NCBI GenBank assembly: GCA_017937865.1
Contig: JAGBCU010000062.1
Span: forward strand, 21,746-85,745
DNA length: 64,000 nt
Origin: Clostridia bacterium
GTDB lineage: Bacteria > Bacillota > Clostridia > Oscillospirales > Acutalibacteraceae
Direction: 5' to 3'
Every line of letters begins with the position of its first letter. Within the stretch, counting starts at the first letter, position 1. The position numbers and the translations under genes are program-made. Under the pieces are notes generated by a model. The model worked only from the letters and a program-made list of their open reading frames with translations, searched no databases and was not told where the DNA came from. This document shows, in pieces, positions 17,838-26,345 of this stretch.

Positions 17838-18560
17838 TTAAAGAAGAGAAGCTGCTGCTTCATCAAGGAATATTTCAACGTCATTGTGGTTTTGTAAAAT
17901 TGAAGCAGGAACCTGAGGCGTAACCTCGCCCTTAATCATATTACGAACAGCCTCTGCTTTTTTAGGACCTGTAGCAATAAGAACAATTTTCTTTGCTGAC
18001 ATAATCTGGTTAACGCCCATGGTAAGAGCGTAGTGTGGCATAGGATTTTCGTCAAAATAAATCTTGTTAGCTTCAATTGTGCTATCTGTAAGCTTTACTT
18101 TGAAAGAACCGTCTGTAAAGCTATCAGCGGGCTCGTTAAAGCCAATATGAGCGTTGTTACCGATACCGAGAAGCTGAATATCAATTCCGCCTGCTTCGTT
18201 GATTTCATTATCGTATCTTCTGCATTCTGCATCAGTGTCAGTAGCATTACCGTCAAGAAAATGAACGTTTTCTTCTAAAATATCAAGACTGTTAAAAAGC
18301 TGTTCATGCATAAATGTATAGTAGCTGTTTTTATCAGCCTTTGGTAAGTCACAGTACTCGTCAAGGTTGTAAGTTTTTACACCCTTAAAAGAGATACCTT
18401 CTTCCTTATGCGTCTTAATAATGCTATTGTATGTAGGAATAGGAGAAGCACCTGTAGCAAGACCTAAAATACAATCAGGATTTGCCTTAACCTCGTCAGT
18501 GAAAATTTTAGCAACCGCAACACCAATTTCTTCTGCAGTTTTTAAAACTGTAACTTTCAT
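17838..18560 (-). CDS. nagB: Glucosamine-6-phosphate deaminase
   Basis: NagB converts glucosamine-6-phosphate to fructose-6-phosphate and ammonia, the entry of amino sugars into glycolysis. The 240-residue protein has LGLATGASPIPTY (phosphate loop), the catalytic NLDEYCDL segment, LGIGNNAHIGFNEP and a conserved TGPKKAEAVRNMIKG near the C-terminus. It is a single gene with its own promoter and terminator. It could receive GlcNAc-derived sugar from the HexNAc genes at the right end of the window. Confidence 0.96.
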   Translation of the reverse strand: MKVTVLKTAEEIGVAVAKIFTDEVKANPDCILGLATGASPIPTYNSIIKTHKEEGISFKGVKTYNLDEYCDLPKADKNSYYTFMHEQLFNSLDILEENVHFLDGNATDTDAECRRYDNEINEAGGIDIQLLGIGNNAHIGFNEPADSFTDGSFKVKLTDSTIEANKIYFDENPMPHYALTMGVNQIMSAKKIVLIATGPKKAEAVRNMIKGEVTPQVPASILQNHNDVEIFLDEAAASLL

Positions 18561-18587
18561 TAAATCACCCTTTTACCTTTTTTTGCT

Positions 18588-18596
18588 ATTATAACA
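18588..18596 (-). promoter_or_regulatory. Extended -10 promoter of nagB
   Basis: On the minus strand TGTTATAAT (18596-18588) is a perfect extended -10, about 28 bases before the nagB start. The -35 region is weak. Confidence 0.6.
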
Positions 18597-18644
18597 TATT
18601 AATTAAAAATTTAAAGGGAAATTCTTGATTTTCTTCTATAATTA

Positions 18645-18672
18645 TTGAAAAATTTATAAATAATGATATAAT
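18645..18672 (+). promoter_or_regulatory. Sigma-A promoter of the HAD phosphatase gene
   Basis: TTGAAA (18645-18650), a 16-base spacer ending in TGA, and TATAAT (18667-18672). It diverges from the nagB promoter. Confidence 0.75.
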
Positions 18673-18704
18673 TACTATTATATAGTGAGAAAACAGGTGG
18701 TTTT

Positions 18705-19313
18705 GTGGTTAAAAATATTGTTTTCGATATGGGTGGAGTTTTAATCGATTTTAATTTTCAAAAAACTCTGAAAGAATATTTCCCTGAAAAATATCATGAG
18801 GTTTTAAACAGAGAGGTTTTTATGAATTCCGTCTGGCAAGACCTTGATGGCGGTTTTCTTCGTTCGGATGAAGCTATTGAAATGATTTTACCGAAAATTC
18901 CTGAAGAAACCCGTCAGTTAATTTCGGAAATGGTTAACGACTTTTACCCTTATATGCCACCGTTCCCGCAGATGTATGACGTTATTAAAAGAATAAAAAC
19001 AGCAGGGTATCCCGTTTATCTTTTATCTAACGCAACACCGCGTGTGTTTGACCATTATCTCAATATCCCGTCATTAACTTTGATGGATGGTTTTTTCATT
19101 TCTGCACTCTATAAATTGAGAAAGCCACAAAGAGAAATTTATGAAGCTTTTTGCAATAAATTCTCTCTTAAACCGGAAGAATGTTTTTTTATTGACGATA
19201 TGACCTCAAATATTGAGGGAGCTAAAGACTTTGGTATGAAAGGTCACGTCTTTAAAATTACTGATATTAAAGCTCTTGAAAAAGCTTTAAATGATGAAGG
19301 TGTATTTTTTTAA
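18705..19313 (+). CDS. HAD-superfamily hydrolase (YihX-like phosphatase)
   Basis: The 202-residue protein has HAD motif I FDMGGVLIDF with the nucleophile Asp8, motif II LLSNATPR, the motif III lysine in LRKPQREIYE and motif IV FFIDDMTSN. The DMGGV form of motif I, in place of DxDxT, resembles the YihX/alpha-glucose-1-phosphatase branch. It has a cap domain at about 15-80 and no signal peptide. The GTG start has AGGTGG close upstream. Its substrate is probably a small phosphorylated metabolite. A lipoprotein gene follows 15 bases later. Confidence 0.85.
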   Translation: MVKNIVFDMGGVLIDFNFQKTLKEYFPEKYHEVLNREVFMNSVWQDLDGGFLRSDEAIEMILPKIPEETRQLISEMVNDFYPYMPPFPQMYDVIKRIKTAGYPVYLLSNATPRVFDHYLNIPSLTLMDGFFISALYKLRKPQREIYEAFCNKFSLKPEECFFIDDMTSNIEGAKDFGMKGHVFKITDIKALEKALNDEGVFF

Positions 19314-19328
19314 AACGGAGGAATTATT

Positions 19329-20087
19329 ATGAAAAAGATTATTATTTTATGCTCTGTTATTATTGCTACAGCTATAATTATTACGTGCTTTGCAGCTTGT
19401 GACGGTAAAACAGAGGATAACACAACAACTGAGCCTACAACAGAAGAAATCGTTACTCAGATTGCTGAGGTTGAAGGCGTTAAGCTCACCGCTTTCATTG
19501 AGGATGAATACGTTTTACTTAAAAACGGTGACAAAGAGTTCCAGAAATTAATGTATCCTATAAAAAAGAATTTTACAATTGATTTTGAGCTTGCAAAGGA
19601 AAGCTTCAATTTCGTTGATATGAACTTTGACGGCTTAGTTGATTTCTATATGGCAGTTGCTGAAAAAGACGGTAACGTTGAATTTTATTGCTGGCTCTAT
19701 AATGCGACAGACAAGCAATTCGATTATTCAATTTCCCTTTCTTCACTTAAGAATATATCTGTTGATGCTAACGAACAGATGATTTATTCTTCTGATAGCG
19801 GATATTATTATGAATACGGTTGGGTTGACGGTCAGCTTAAGGTTGTTACATCTTATGACAAAAATGAAACTGTTCCCGAAAAGGTTACCCAAGCTTCCAA
19901 CAACTTAAAGCCTAATAAAGACAATAATACAAGCTCTAACACTCAGGCAGGAGATACAGTTGTTGATTCCTCAAATACAACAACCGCAACCACGAATGCT
20001 CCACAAAATACAACAACTACAGCACCCGTAACAAAAGGCACTATTCAAGTTATTACTGACACATTGCCTGAAAAAGATTGGGCATAA
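19329..20087 (+). CDS. Lipoprotein with Thr-rich spacers
   Basis: The signal peptide ends in lipobox FAAC (Cys at residue 24). A Thr/Glu-rich spacer follows, then a domain of about 140 residues with repeated Asp-rich FVDMNFDGLVDF and YYYEYGWVDG segments. The C-terminal 60 residues are low-complexity Thr/Asn/Ser. The central motifs recall VCBS/FG-GAP-like extracellular proteins of Clostridia but I cannot assign a function. AACGGAGG precedes the ATG, and the next gene starts 9 bases after the stop, so they form a pair. Confidence 0.75.
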   Translation: MKKIIILCSVIIATAIIITCFAACDGKTEDNTTTEPTTEEIVTQIAEVEGVKLTAFIEDEYVLLKNGDKEFQKLMYPIKKNFTIDFELAKESFNFVDMNFDGLVDFYMAVAEKDGNVEFYCWLYNATDKQFDYSISLSSLKNISVDANEQMIYSSDSGYYYEYGWVDGQLKVVTSYDKNETVPEKVTQASNNLKPNKDNNTSSNTQAGDTVVDSSNTTTATTNAPQNTTTTAPVTKGTIQVITDTLPEKDWA

Positions 20088-20096
20088 GGAGTTTTT

Positions 20097-20420
20097 ATGG
20101 AAGAAAAGAATGTAAATGCAGTTGAAAATACTGCTGAGAATAAAAAACAGTCTAAAGATAACGACTTTCAGTTCTTTAAATGTTGCTCCGCTTCCTTAAA
20201 GAAGTTTTCTCTTATAATGTTTGTTGTCAATATATTTTTGATTCTTGTTGCAGCAGTTATAGGTATCTTCGTTTGCATCGCTTACGTAAGCATTGAAATG
20301 ATATCTATTCTTGCTTTCCCGATTTTCTGCATTGTAGCAATTTTGATAATTATTGCAAGGTTTATCTCTGCATTAATATATGGCTTTGCAGAAATAGTTG
20401 AAAAGCACGAGAATAAATGA
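20097..20420 (+). CDS. Small membrane protein, two transmembrane segments
   Basis: The 107-residue protein has a charged N-terminus of about 40 residues, two adjacent hydrophobic segments (about 42-64 and 70-95) and a short charged end. AAGGAG precedes the ATG. It follows the lipoprotein by 9 bases and is probably co-translated. I recognise no family. Confidence 0.75.
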   Translation: MEEKNVNAVENTAENKKQSKDNDFQFFKCCSASLKKFSLIMFVVNIFLILVAAVIGIFVCIAYVSIEMISILAFPIFCIVAILIIIARFISALIYGFAEIVEKHENK

Positions 20421-20466
20421 ATTGAATAAAAATTCATAATTATACGGATTTTTTTGCATTTAAGTA

Positions 20467-20495
20467 TTGACAAATAAAAAATGCAGGAGTAAAAT
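20467..20495 (+). promoter_or_regulatory. Sigma-A promoter of the aromatic amino acid operon
   Basis: TTGACA (20467-20472), a 17-base spacer and TAAAAT (20490-20495). The predicted start near 20502 gives a leader of about 185 bases, which contains the peptide and attenuator described in the next entries. Confidence 0.85.
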
Positions 20496-20526
20496 TACCC
20501 CATACTATTTGAGTGAGGTGTTACAG

Positions 20527-20598
20527 ATGTACCAAAGTTTTAATCGATTTTATTACTTTATTAAGGATTGTCTGTACACTGCTCAAAATTGCAACTGA
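20527..20598 (+). CDS. Phe/Tyr-rich leader peptide of the aromatic operon
   Basis: A 23-codon open reading frame starts at ATG 20527 with GAGGTG (20515-20520) well placed before it and ends at TGA 20596-20598. Seven of 23 residues are aromatic: Phe at 5, 8 and 11 and Tyr at 2, 9, 10 and 17. Codons 8-11 read Phe-Tyr-Tyr-Phe. It lies between the operon promoter and an attenuator that controls phenylalanine genes, so a regulatory peptide is far likelier than a functional protein. It is inferred from codons and position only. Confidence 0.82.
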   Translation: MYQSFNRFYYFIKDCLYTAQNCN

Positions 20599-20625
20599 TT
20601 GTAATTTTAGTGATATAGACAGTCC
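20565..20625 (+). promoter_or_regulatory. Antiterminator hairpin of the aromatic attenuator
   Basis: Bases 20565-20576 (leader codons 13-17) pair with 20614-20625 over 12 positions, two of them G-U. Inside, 20585-20594 pairs with 20599-20608 over 10 positions (one G-U), and the 4-base loop contains the leader stop codon. A ribosome stalled at the aromatic codons leaves this hairpin free. A ribosome at the stop codon disrupts it. The right arm shares 20621-20625 with the terminator, so the two structures exclude each other. Confidence 0.78.
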
Positions 20626-20670
20626 GCATTCTGCTATGCTTTTAAAAGCATATTAGTTTGCGGATTTTTT
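20621..20670 (+). terminator. Attenuator terminator before the aromatic operon
   Basis: TCCGCA (20623-20628) pairs with TGCGGA (20659-20664), extendable by two pairs at the base, and a six-base T-run (20665-20670) follows. A palindromic inner stem (20636-20643/20644-20651) caps it. It ends 16 bases before the first structural gene. Confidence 0.85.
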
Positions 20671-20686
20671 ATTTGGAGGATTATTT

Positions 20687-21874
20687 ATGATTTCAGAAAA
20701 AATGATGCAGCTCGGAAAAAAAAGCTCAATTATTCGCGAGATTTTTGAGTACGGTAAAAAGAGAAAAGCCGAAATCGGTGCTGAAAACGTATTTGATTTC
20801 AGTCTTGGTAACCCAAGTGTTCCCGCGCCTCAAAAGGTTACCGACGTTATGACAAAATTAATGAACGAAGTGCCTGCCGAAGTGCTTCACGGTTATACTT
20901 CGGGCCCCGGTGATATGAACGTAAGAACAGCAATTGCCGAGTACATTAAGAATAAATTCGGTGTTGATGCTAATGCTGGGTTAATATATATGACCTGCGG
21001 TGCTGCGGCTTCTCTTACAATTACTTTAAACGCAATTACCGAACCCGGCGACGAGGTAATCGCATTTGCACCGTTCTTTCCTGAATACAGAGTGTTTGCT
21101 GAACAGGCAGGAGCAAAATTTGTAACAGTGCCTTGTAAGCAAGAGGATTTACAGATTGATTTTGATGCTTTAGAAAAAGCAATTAATAAAAATACAAAGG
21201 CTATCATAATTAATTCACCTAATAATCCCTCAGGTGTAATTGTTCCTGAAAAGGATATTATCAAACTTACTGATTTTCTCAAAGAAAAACAGAAAGAGTA
21301 TATTAAAGAAATTTTCCTTATTTCAGACGAGCCTTACAGAGAGCTTGTTTTCACAGGTGAAAAGGTTCCTTATATACCTTGTTACTATGAAAACTCTTTC
21401 GTATGCTATTCTTACAGTAAAGCACTTTCTCTTCCCGGTGAAAGAATCGGTTATATTTTCGTTTCACCCACAATGAAGGATGCCGGTGATGTTTATGCGG
21501 CAGTTTGCGGTGCAGGTCGTGCTTTAGGCTACGTTTGTGCTCCAAGCCTTATGCAGTATACAATCGCACAGTGCCTTGAAGATACTGCTGATATCAGTAT
21601 TTATGAAAAAAACAGAAAGCTTCTTTACGAGGGTCTCACCGATATCGGTTATACAGTTATTAAACCCGACGGTGCATTTTATATGTTCGTAAAAACTCTT
21701 GAGGAGGATGCTTTTAAATTCTACGAAAGAGCAAAGAATTTTGAATTGCTTCTCGTTCCAAGTGACGATTTCGGTTGTAAGGGCTTTGTAAGAATCTCTT
21801 ACTGTGTAGATACTAAACAAATTGAAAATTCACTTCCTGCTTTTAAAGCACTTTATGAGGATTATAAAAAATGA
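20687..21874 (+). CDS. Class I/II pyridoxal-phosphate aminotransferase (aromatic/aspartate type)
   Basis: This PLP enzyme of fold type I has the substrate-arm N-terminus, AGLIYMTCGAAASL (cofactor phosphate region), INSPNNPSG, ISDEPYRELVF with the cofactor Asp and Tyr, and the Schiff-base lysine in SYSKALSLPGERIGY. The length of 395 residues is typical. As the first gene of an operon that makes phenylpyruvate, it most likely makes phenylalanine from phenylpyruvate, although aspartate or tyrosine aminotransferase activity cannot be excluded. GGAGGA precedes the ATG. The stop overlaps the pheA start by 4 bases. Confidence 0.9.
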   Translation: MISEKMMQLGKKSSIIREIFEYGKKRKAEIGAENVFDFSLGNPSVPAPQKVTDVMTKLMNEVPAEVLHGYTSGPGDMNVRTAIAEYIKNKFGVDANAGLIYMTCGAAASLTITLNAITEPGDEVIAFAPFFPEYRVFAEQAGAKFVTVPCKQEDLQIDFDALEKAINKNTKAIIINSPNNPSGVIVPEKDIIKLTDFLKEKQKEYIKEIFLISDEPYRELVFTGEKVPYIPCYYENSFVCYSYSKALSLPGERIGYIFVSPTMKDAGDVYAAVCGAGRALGYVCAPSLMQYTIAQCLEDTADISIYEKNRKLLYEGLTDIGYTVIKPDGAFYMFVKTLEEDAFKFYERAKNFELLLVPSDDFGCKGFVRISYCVDTKQIENSLPAFKALYEDYKK

Positions 21875-22971
21875 TTGATTACGAAAAAGAGTTTCACGAA
21901 GCAAGAAATACTATAAGTGAAATTGATGTAAAAATCGCAAAGCTTTTTGAAGAGCGTATGAACGCCGCAAAGGTTGTTGCAGAATATAAGAAAGTAAACG
22001 GTATTCCCGTTGAGGATAAGGAAAGAGAAAAAATACTTCTTGAAAAGAACAGTCAAATGGTTACTGAAGACGAAATTCGGTCTTATTACGTAAACTTTCA
22101 AAAGTATATGATGAAGCTTTCAAAGGATTTTCAGCATAAAATTCTTGACGGCACCCGTGTGGCATTTTCCGGAGTTAAAGGTGCGTTTGCCGAAATTGCC
22201 GTTAAAAAGATTTTTCCCGACTGTGTTCCCGTTGGTTATCAGGATTTTAAATCTGCTTATAAAGCCGTTGAAAACGGTGAATGCGAATGTGCAGTTTTGC
22301 CAATTGAAAATAGCTTTGAGGGCGATGTTGCAAGAGTAATGGATTTAACATATTTTGGCTCACTTTTTATTAACGGTGTTTACGATATGGCGGTTGAGCA
22401 ACACCTTTTCGGTACATCCGATTCTCATAAAAGAGATGTTAAAAAGGTTATCAGCCACCCTCAAGCTTTAGGGCAGTGTAGCGAATACATCTCCGAAAAG
22501 GGCTTTGAAATTGAAGAGGCTGTTAACACAGCTGTTGCGGCTCAAAAGGTTGCAACCGACGGTGATAAGTCTGTTGCAGTTATCTGTAGCTTAGAAGCAG
22601 GTCACGAATACGGCTTAAAGCTTCTTGACAGAAAAATTAATGAAAATAATACTAATACGACAAGATTCGGTGTTTTCTCCCGTATTCCGAGAGGTGAGAG
22701 TGTTGGTGATGAGCATTTTATACTTCTTTTCACCGTTCGCGATGAAGCAGGTTCGCTTTGTAAAGCAGTTTCGGTTTTCAGTGAATTAGGCTATAACCTT
22801 AAAGCTTTAAAAAGCAGACCTTCAAAGGACGTTATATGGAACTATTACTTCTTCCTTGAGGGCGAAGGTAAATTAACAAAAGAATCGGAAGAGAAAATGC
22901 TTTCAGAGCTTTCAAAGGTTTGTACTAACGTTCGTCTTGTTGGTAGATACGGTAAAGAACAGATTATTTAA
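21871..22971 (+). CDS. pheA: Bifunctional chorismate mutase / prephenate dehydratase (P-protein)
   Basis: The 366-residue protein converts chorismate to prephenate and then to phenylpyruvate. Residues 1-85 form an AroQ-type chorismate mutase helix bundle (IDVKIAKLFEERMNAAKVVAEYK). Residues about 90-270 are prephenate dehydratase, with GVKGAFAEIA, PIENSFEGDV and the catalytic NTTRFGVFSR. An ACT domain (about 280-360) has the NLKALKSRPSK variant of the ESRP phenylalanine-binding motif, so feedback inhibition is likely. The ATGA overlap with the aminotransferase suggests translational coupling. No tyrA is present in this operon. Confidence 0.95.
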   Translation: MIDYEKEFHEARNTISEIDVKIAKLFEERMNAAKVVAEYKKVNGIPVEDKEREKILLEKNSQMVTEDEIRSYYVNFQKYMMKLSKDFQHKILDGTRVAFSGVKGAFAEIAVKKIFPDCVPVGYQDFKSAYKAVENGECECAVLPIENSFEGDVARVMDLTYFGSLFINGVYDMAVEQHLFGTSDSHKRDVKKVISHPQALGQCSEYISEKGFEIEEAVNTAVAAQKVATDGDKSVAVICSLEAGHEYGLKLLDRKINENNTNTTRFGVFSRIPRGESVGDEHFILLFTVRDEAGSLCKAVSVFSELGYNLKALKSRPSKDVIWNYYFFLEGEGKLTKESEEKMLSELSKVCTNVRLVGRYGKEQII

Positions 22972-22991
22972 ATTCAATTTGGAGCAATATT

Positions 22992-23999
22992 ATGGAAATG
23001 ACAGTAAAAACGTCAATGGGCGATTATAATATCACTATTTTACGTGGTGCTATTAACAATTTAAATAAATATTGCAATACAGATAAAAAAGCTCTTATTG
23101 TAACTGACAACGGTGTGCCTTTTGAATATGCTGATACTGTATCCAAGCAATTCAGAAACAGCGTTATAAAAGTCATCCCTCATGGTGAAAAAAATAAAAA
23201 CTTTGAAACCTACAAAAGCTTACTTGAGGTTTTAAGTGAAAATGAATTTACACGCAACGATTGCGTTGTTGCAGTCGGTGGCGGTGTTGTAGGTGATATT
23301 TCAGGCTTTACCGCTTCAACTTATATGAGAGGTATAGATTTTTATAATATTCCTACAACCTTGTTATCGCAGGTTGATTCTTCAATCGGTGGTAAAACTG
23401 CAATAGATTTTTACGGTTATAAAAATACCGTCGGTGCTTTTTATCAGCCTAAAGCTGTTGTGATTGACCCGAACGTTTTAAAAACCCTCTCACAAAGACA
23501 GCTCAATAACGGCCTTTGTGAAAGTATAAAAATGGCGGCAACATCAGATAAAGAACTCTTTAATCTTATTAAAAACGGAGATGCATACGAAAATATTGAA
23601 ACAGTCATTGAAGAATCATTAAAGATTAAAAAGTATGTTGTGGAAAAAGACGAAAAGGAAATGGGCTTAAGACGTGTGCTTAATTTCGGTCACACCGTCG
23701 GCCACGCCGTTGAAACCTCAATGGGCTTAAATGATTTGCTTCACGGTGAATGTGTTTCTATCGGTATGCTTGCCTTTTCTTCCGATAACGTGAGAAGTGA
23801 ATTGATTTCAGTTTTAAATAAGTATAATTTACCTACCGAATTACCTTTATCTGCCGATGAGATTTTATCTGCATTAAGGCACGATAAAAAAGCTAATTCA
23901 AAAGGTGTTAACGCAGTTTTTGTTGATGAAATCGGTAGCTTCAGATTAGAGTTTATAGATTTTGAAAAGCTTGATGAATTAGTAAAGGGGGCGTATTAA
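22992..23999 (+). CDS. aroB: 3-dehydroquinate synthase
   Basis: AroB converts DAHP to 3-dehydroquinate with NAD and a divalent metal. The 335-residue protein has the VAVGGGVVGDISGF nucleotide-binding motif, PTTLLSQVDSSIGGKT, the metal ligands in LNFGHTVGHAVE and LLHGECVSIGM, and a short C-terminal helical domain. It lies 20 bases after pheA and one base before aroC. GGAG precedes the ATG. Confidence 0.96.
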   Translation: MEMTVKTSMGDYNITILRGAINNLNKYCNTDKKALIVTDNGVPFEYADTVSKQFRNSVIKVIPHGEKNKNFETYKSLLEVLSENEFTRNDCVVAVGGGVVGDISGFTASTYMRGIDFYNIPTTLLSQVDSSIGGKTAIDFYGYKNTVGAFYQPKAVVIDPNVLKTLSQRQLNNGLCESIKMAATSDKELFNLIKNGDAYENIETVIEESLKIKKYVVEKDEKEMGLRRVLNFGHTVGHAVETSMGLNDLLHGECVSIGMLAFSSDNVRSELISVLNKYNLPTELPLSADEILSALRHDKKANSKGVNAVFVDEIGSFRLEFIDFEKLDELVKGAY

Positions 24000-24000
24000 G

Positions 24001-25095
24001 TTGAAGAATACTTTTGGTAATAATATCTCTGTTACACTTTTCGGCGAAAGTCACGGTGAAGCCATCGGTGCAGTGCTTGACGGTATTCCTGCAGGTGTTG
24101 AGGTAGACCTTGAATTTATCAGAAAACAACTTGATTTAAGGCGTCCCGTCGGCAAAATTTCAACCCCTCGTAGCGAAGCCGATAAATTTCAGCTTGTCAG
24201 CGGTTGCTTTAACGGTAAAACTACAGGCACTCCTATTTGTATTGTTATACCTAACGAAAATACTCATAGCAAGGATTATTCATCCTCTTACGGTAAAGCA
24301 AGACCGGGTCACGCTGATTATACTGCTTTTTGTAAATATAACGGCTGTGAGGATTACAGAGGTGGCGGTCATTTCAGCGGAAGAATAACCGCAGGGCTTG
24401 TAGCTGCAGGTGCTATTGCTATTAAAATGCTTGATTCTAAGAATATTAAAATCGGTACTCACATATTAAAATGTGCAGGTGTTTTTGATGATTCTTTTAA
24501 AAATATTAATGACGAGTTAGACGCTTTAAATAATAAAGCCTTTGCTGTAATTAATGATGACAAAGGCAAACAGATGATTGAAAATATTGAAAAGGCTGCT
24601 GCAAAAGGTGACAGTGTAGGCGGTATTCTCGAAACAGTTGTAACGGGTCTTCCCGTTGGTGTTGGTGAGCCTTGGTTTGATTCTCTTGAAAGTGTACTTT
24701 CTCATGGGTTGTTTTCAATTCCTGCAATTAAAGGTGTTGAATTCGGTCAAGGCTTTAACTGTGCCGATATGCTTGGTAGCGAAATGAACGACTCTTTTAA
24801 ATTAGATAACGGTGAAATTGTTACTGAAACTAATAACAATGGCGGTATAAACGGCGGTATTTCAAACGGTATGCCTTTAGTTATTAAATGTGCCGTTAAG
24901 CCTACACCGTCAATTTCAAAAGAGCAGAATACAGTTGATTTTATAAACAATGAAAATACCGTTCTTTCTGTTAAGGGTAGGCACGACCCTTGCATTGTCC
25001 ATAGAGCCCGTGTTGTCGCTGATAGCGTTGTTGCAATTACATTGTGCGATGTGCTCTCTCAAAAATTCGGTACTGATTGGTTTGGTGAGGATTAA
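24001..25095 (+). CDS. aroC: Chorismate synthase
   Basis: AroC uses reduced FMN to make chorismate from EPSP. The 364-residue protein has the family signatures GESHGEAIGAVLDG near the N-terminus, RPGHADYT, the arginine/serine-rich RGGGHFSGRITAG, and CIVHRARVVADSVVA at the C-terminus. The TTG start lies one base after aroB and GGGG sits just before the aroB stop. The stop TAATG overlaps the next start by one base. This looks like the FMN-dependent monofunctional enzyme. Confidence 0.96.
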   Translation: MKNTFGNNISVTLFGESHGEAIGAVLDGIPAGVEVDLEFIRKQLDLRRPVGKISTPRSEADKFQLVSGCFNGKTTGTPICIVIPNENTHSKDYSSSYGKARPGHADYTAFCKYNGCEDYRGGGHFSGRITAGLVAAGAIAIKMLDSKNIKIGTHILKCAGVFDDSFKNINDELDALNNKAFAVINDDKGKQMIENIEKAAAKGDSVGGILETVVTGLPVGVGEPWFDSLESVLSHGLFSIPAIKGVEFGQGFNCADMLGSEMNDSFKLDNGEIVTETNNNGGINGGISNGMPLVIKCAVKPTPSISKEQNTVDFINNENTVLSVKGRHDPCIVHRARVVADSVVAITLCDVLSQKFGTDWFGED

Positions 25096-26345
25096 TGGAT
25101 TACGGTTGTATAGGTGAAAAGCTTTCTCATAGCTTTTCTAAAGAAATTCATAATGCACTTACCGATTATGACTATCAGCTTTTAGAGTTAAAAAGAGAAG
25201 AATTGGAAGCGTTTTTTACTGAAAGAAGCTTTAAAGCAATAAACGTTACAATTCCTTATAAGCTTGACGTTATTCCTTATCTTGATTGGATATCTGATGA
25301 GGCAAGGGCTATTAATGCAGTTAATACAATCGTAAACCGCAACGGAAAGCTTTACGGATATAACACGGATTTTTACGGTTTAAAAGGTCTTATCGAAAGA
25401 AAAATAAAGTCATTTAAAGGAAAAACGGTTGCGATTTTAGGTAGCGGCGGCACTTCTAATACGGCTTTTGCTGTTGCAAACAGTCTTGATGCTCAAAACA
25501 TTGTTAAAGTTTCCCGCAAAAAGCAAGAAGGCTATATTACCTACGATGAGCTTTACGAAAGCTATAGTAATTGCGAAATAATAATAAATACCACACCTTG
25601 CGGAATGTACCCCAAAGCAGGTGTATCGGCGGTTGATATTAATAGATTTCCTTGCGTTGAAGCCGTGTTTGATGCGGTTTATAATCCGCTTAAATCAAAG
25701 CTTATTTTAGATGCCGAGAAAAAGGGGATAATTGCCGGCGGAGGACTTTATATGCTCGTTTCTCAGGCGGCTTATGCAGTAGAAAAGTTTATTGATACTT
25801 CCGTTTCTCTTGGGAAAATCGAAGAGGTTTTCAAGAAGATTTATAAAGATAAAATGAACGTTGTTCTAATCGGTATGCCTGCAAGCGGTAAAAGCTCTGT
25901 AGGTAAAGAGTTAGAAAAAATGCTTTCTAAAACCTTTGTTGATAGCGATACCGTTTTATCTGAAAATGCTGAAAAAACTATTCCCGAAATTTTTAATGAA
26001 CACGGTGAAGCATATTTCAGAGAGCTTGAAAAGGTTACTATAAAAAATATTTCATCTGAAAATTCTCATATTATAGCAACGGGTGGCGGTGCTGTCTTAA
26101 ACTGTGAAAATATAGAGAATTTAAAAAGTAACGGAAGAATATATTTCCTCGACAGACCTCTTTCGATGCTTTTAACAACAGATGACAGACCCTTATCAAG
26201 TAACAGGGCAGATCTTGAAAAAAGATATAACGAAAGATACGAGCTTTACAGAAAATACGCTGACGTTATCATTGACGGTAGTGGCTGTGTAAATGAAGTA
26301 GCAAAAAGAATTGAGGCGGATTTTAATGGATATTCTTGTAATTAA
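25095..26345 (+). CDS. Fused shikimate dehydrogenase - shikimate kinase (AroE-AroK)
   Basis: One 416-residue protein carries two consecutive shikimate steps. Residues 1-252 are AroE: SHSFSKEIHN for shikimate binding, catalytic Lys56 in NVTIPYK, NTDFYG with Asp92, the NADP loop GSGGTSNTA (116-124) and GGGLYMLVSQA. Residues 254-416 are a P-loop shikimate kinase: GMPASGKSS (260-268), DSDTVLSE, YFRELE, TGGGAVL and the lid segment RPLSSN. A Met at 254 could act as an internal start. Both active sites look intact. Known bacterial AroE and AroK are usually separate, so the fusion is worth noting. Confidence 0.93.
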   Translation: MDYGCIGEKLSHSFSKEIHNALTDYDYQLLELKREELEAFFTERSFKAINVTIPYKLDVIPYLDWISDEARAINAVNTIVNRNGKLYGYNTDFYGLKGLIERKIKSFKGKTVAILGSGGTSNTAFAVANSLDAQNIVKVSRKKQEGYITYDELYESYSNCEIIINTTPCGMYPKAGVSAVDINRFPCVEAVFDAVYNPLKSKLILDAEKKGIIAGGGLYMLVSQAAYAVEKFIDTSVSLGKIEEVFKKIYKDKMNVVLIGMPASGKSSVGKELEKMLSKTFVDSDTVLSENAEKTIPEIFNEHGEAYFRELEKVTIKNISSENSHIIATGGGAVLNCENIENLKSNGRIYFLDRPLSMLLTTDDRPLSSNRADLEKRYNERYELYRKYADVIIDGSGCVNEVAKRIEADFNGYSCN

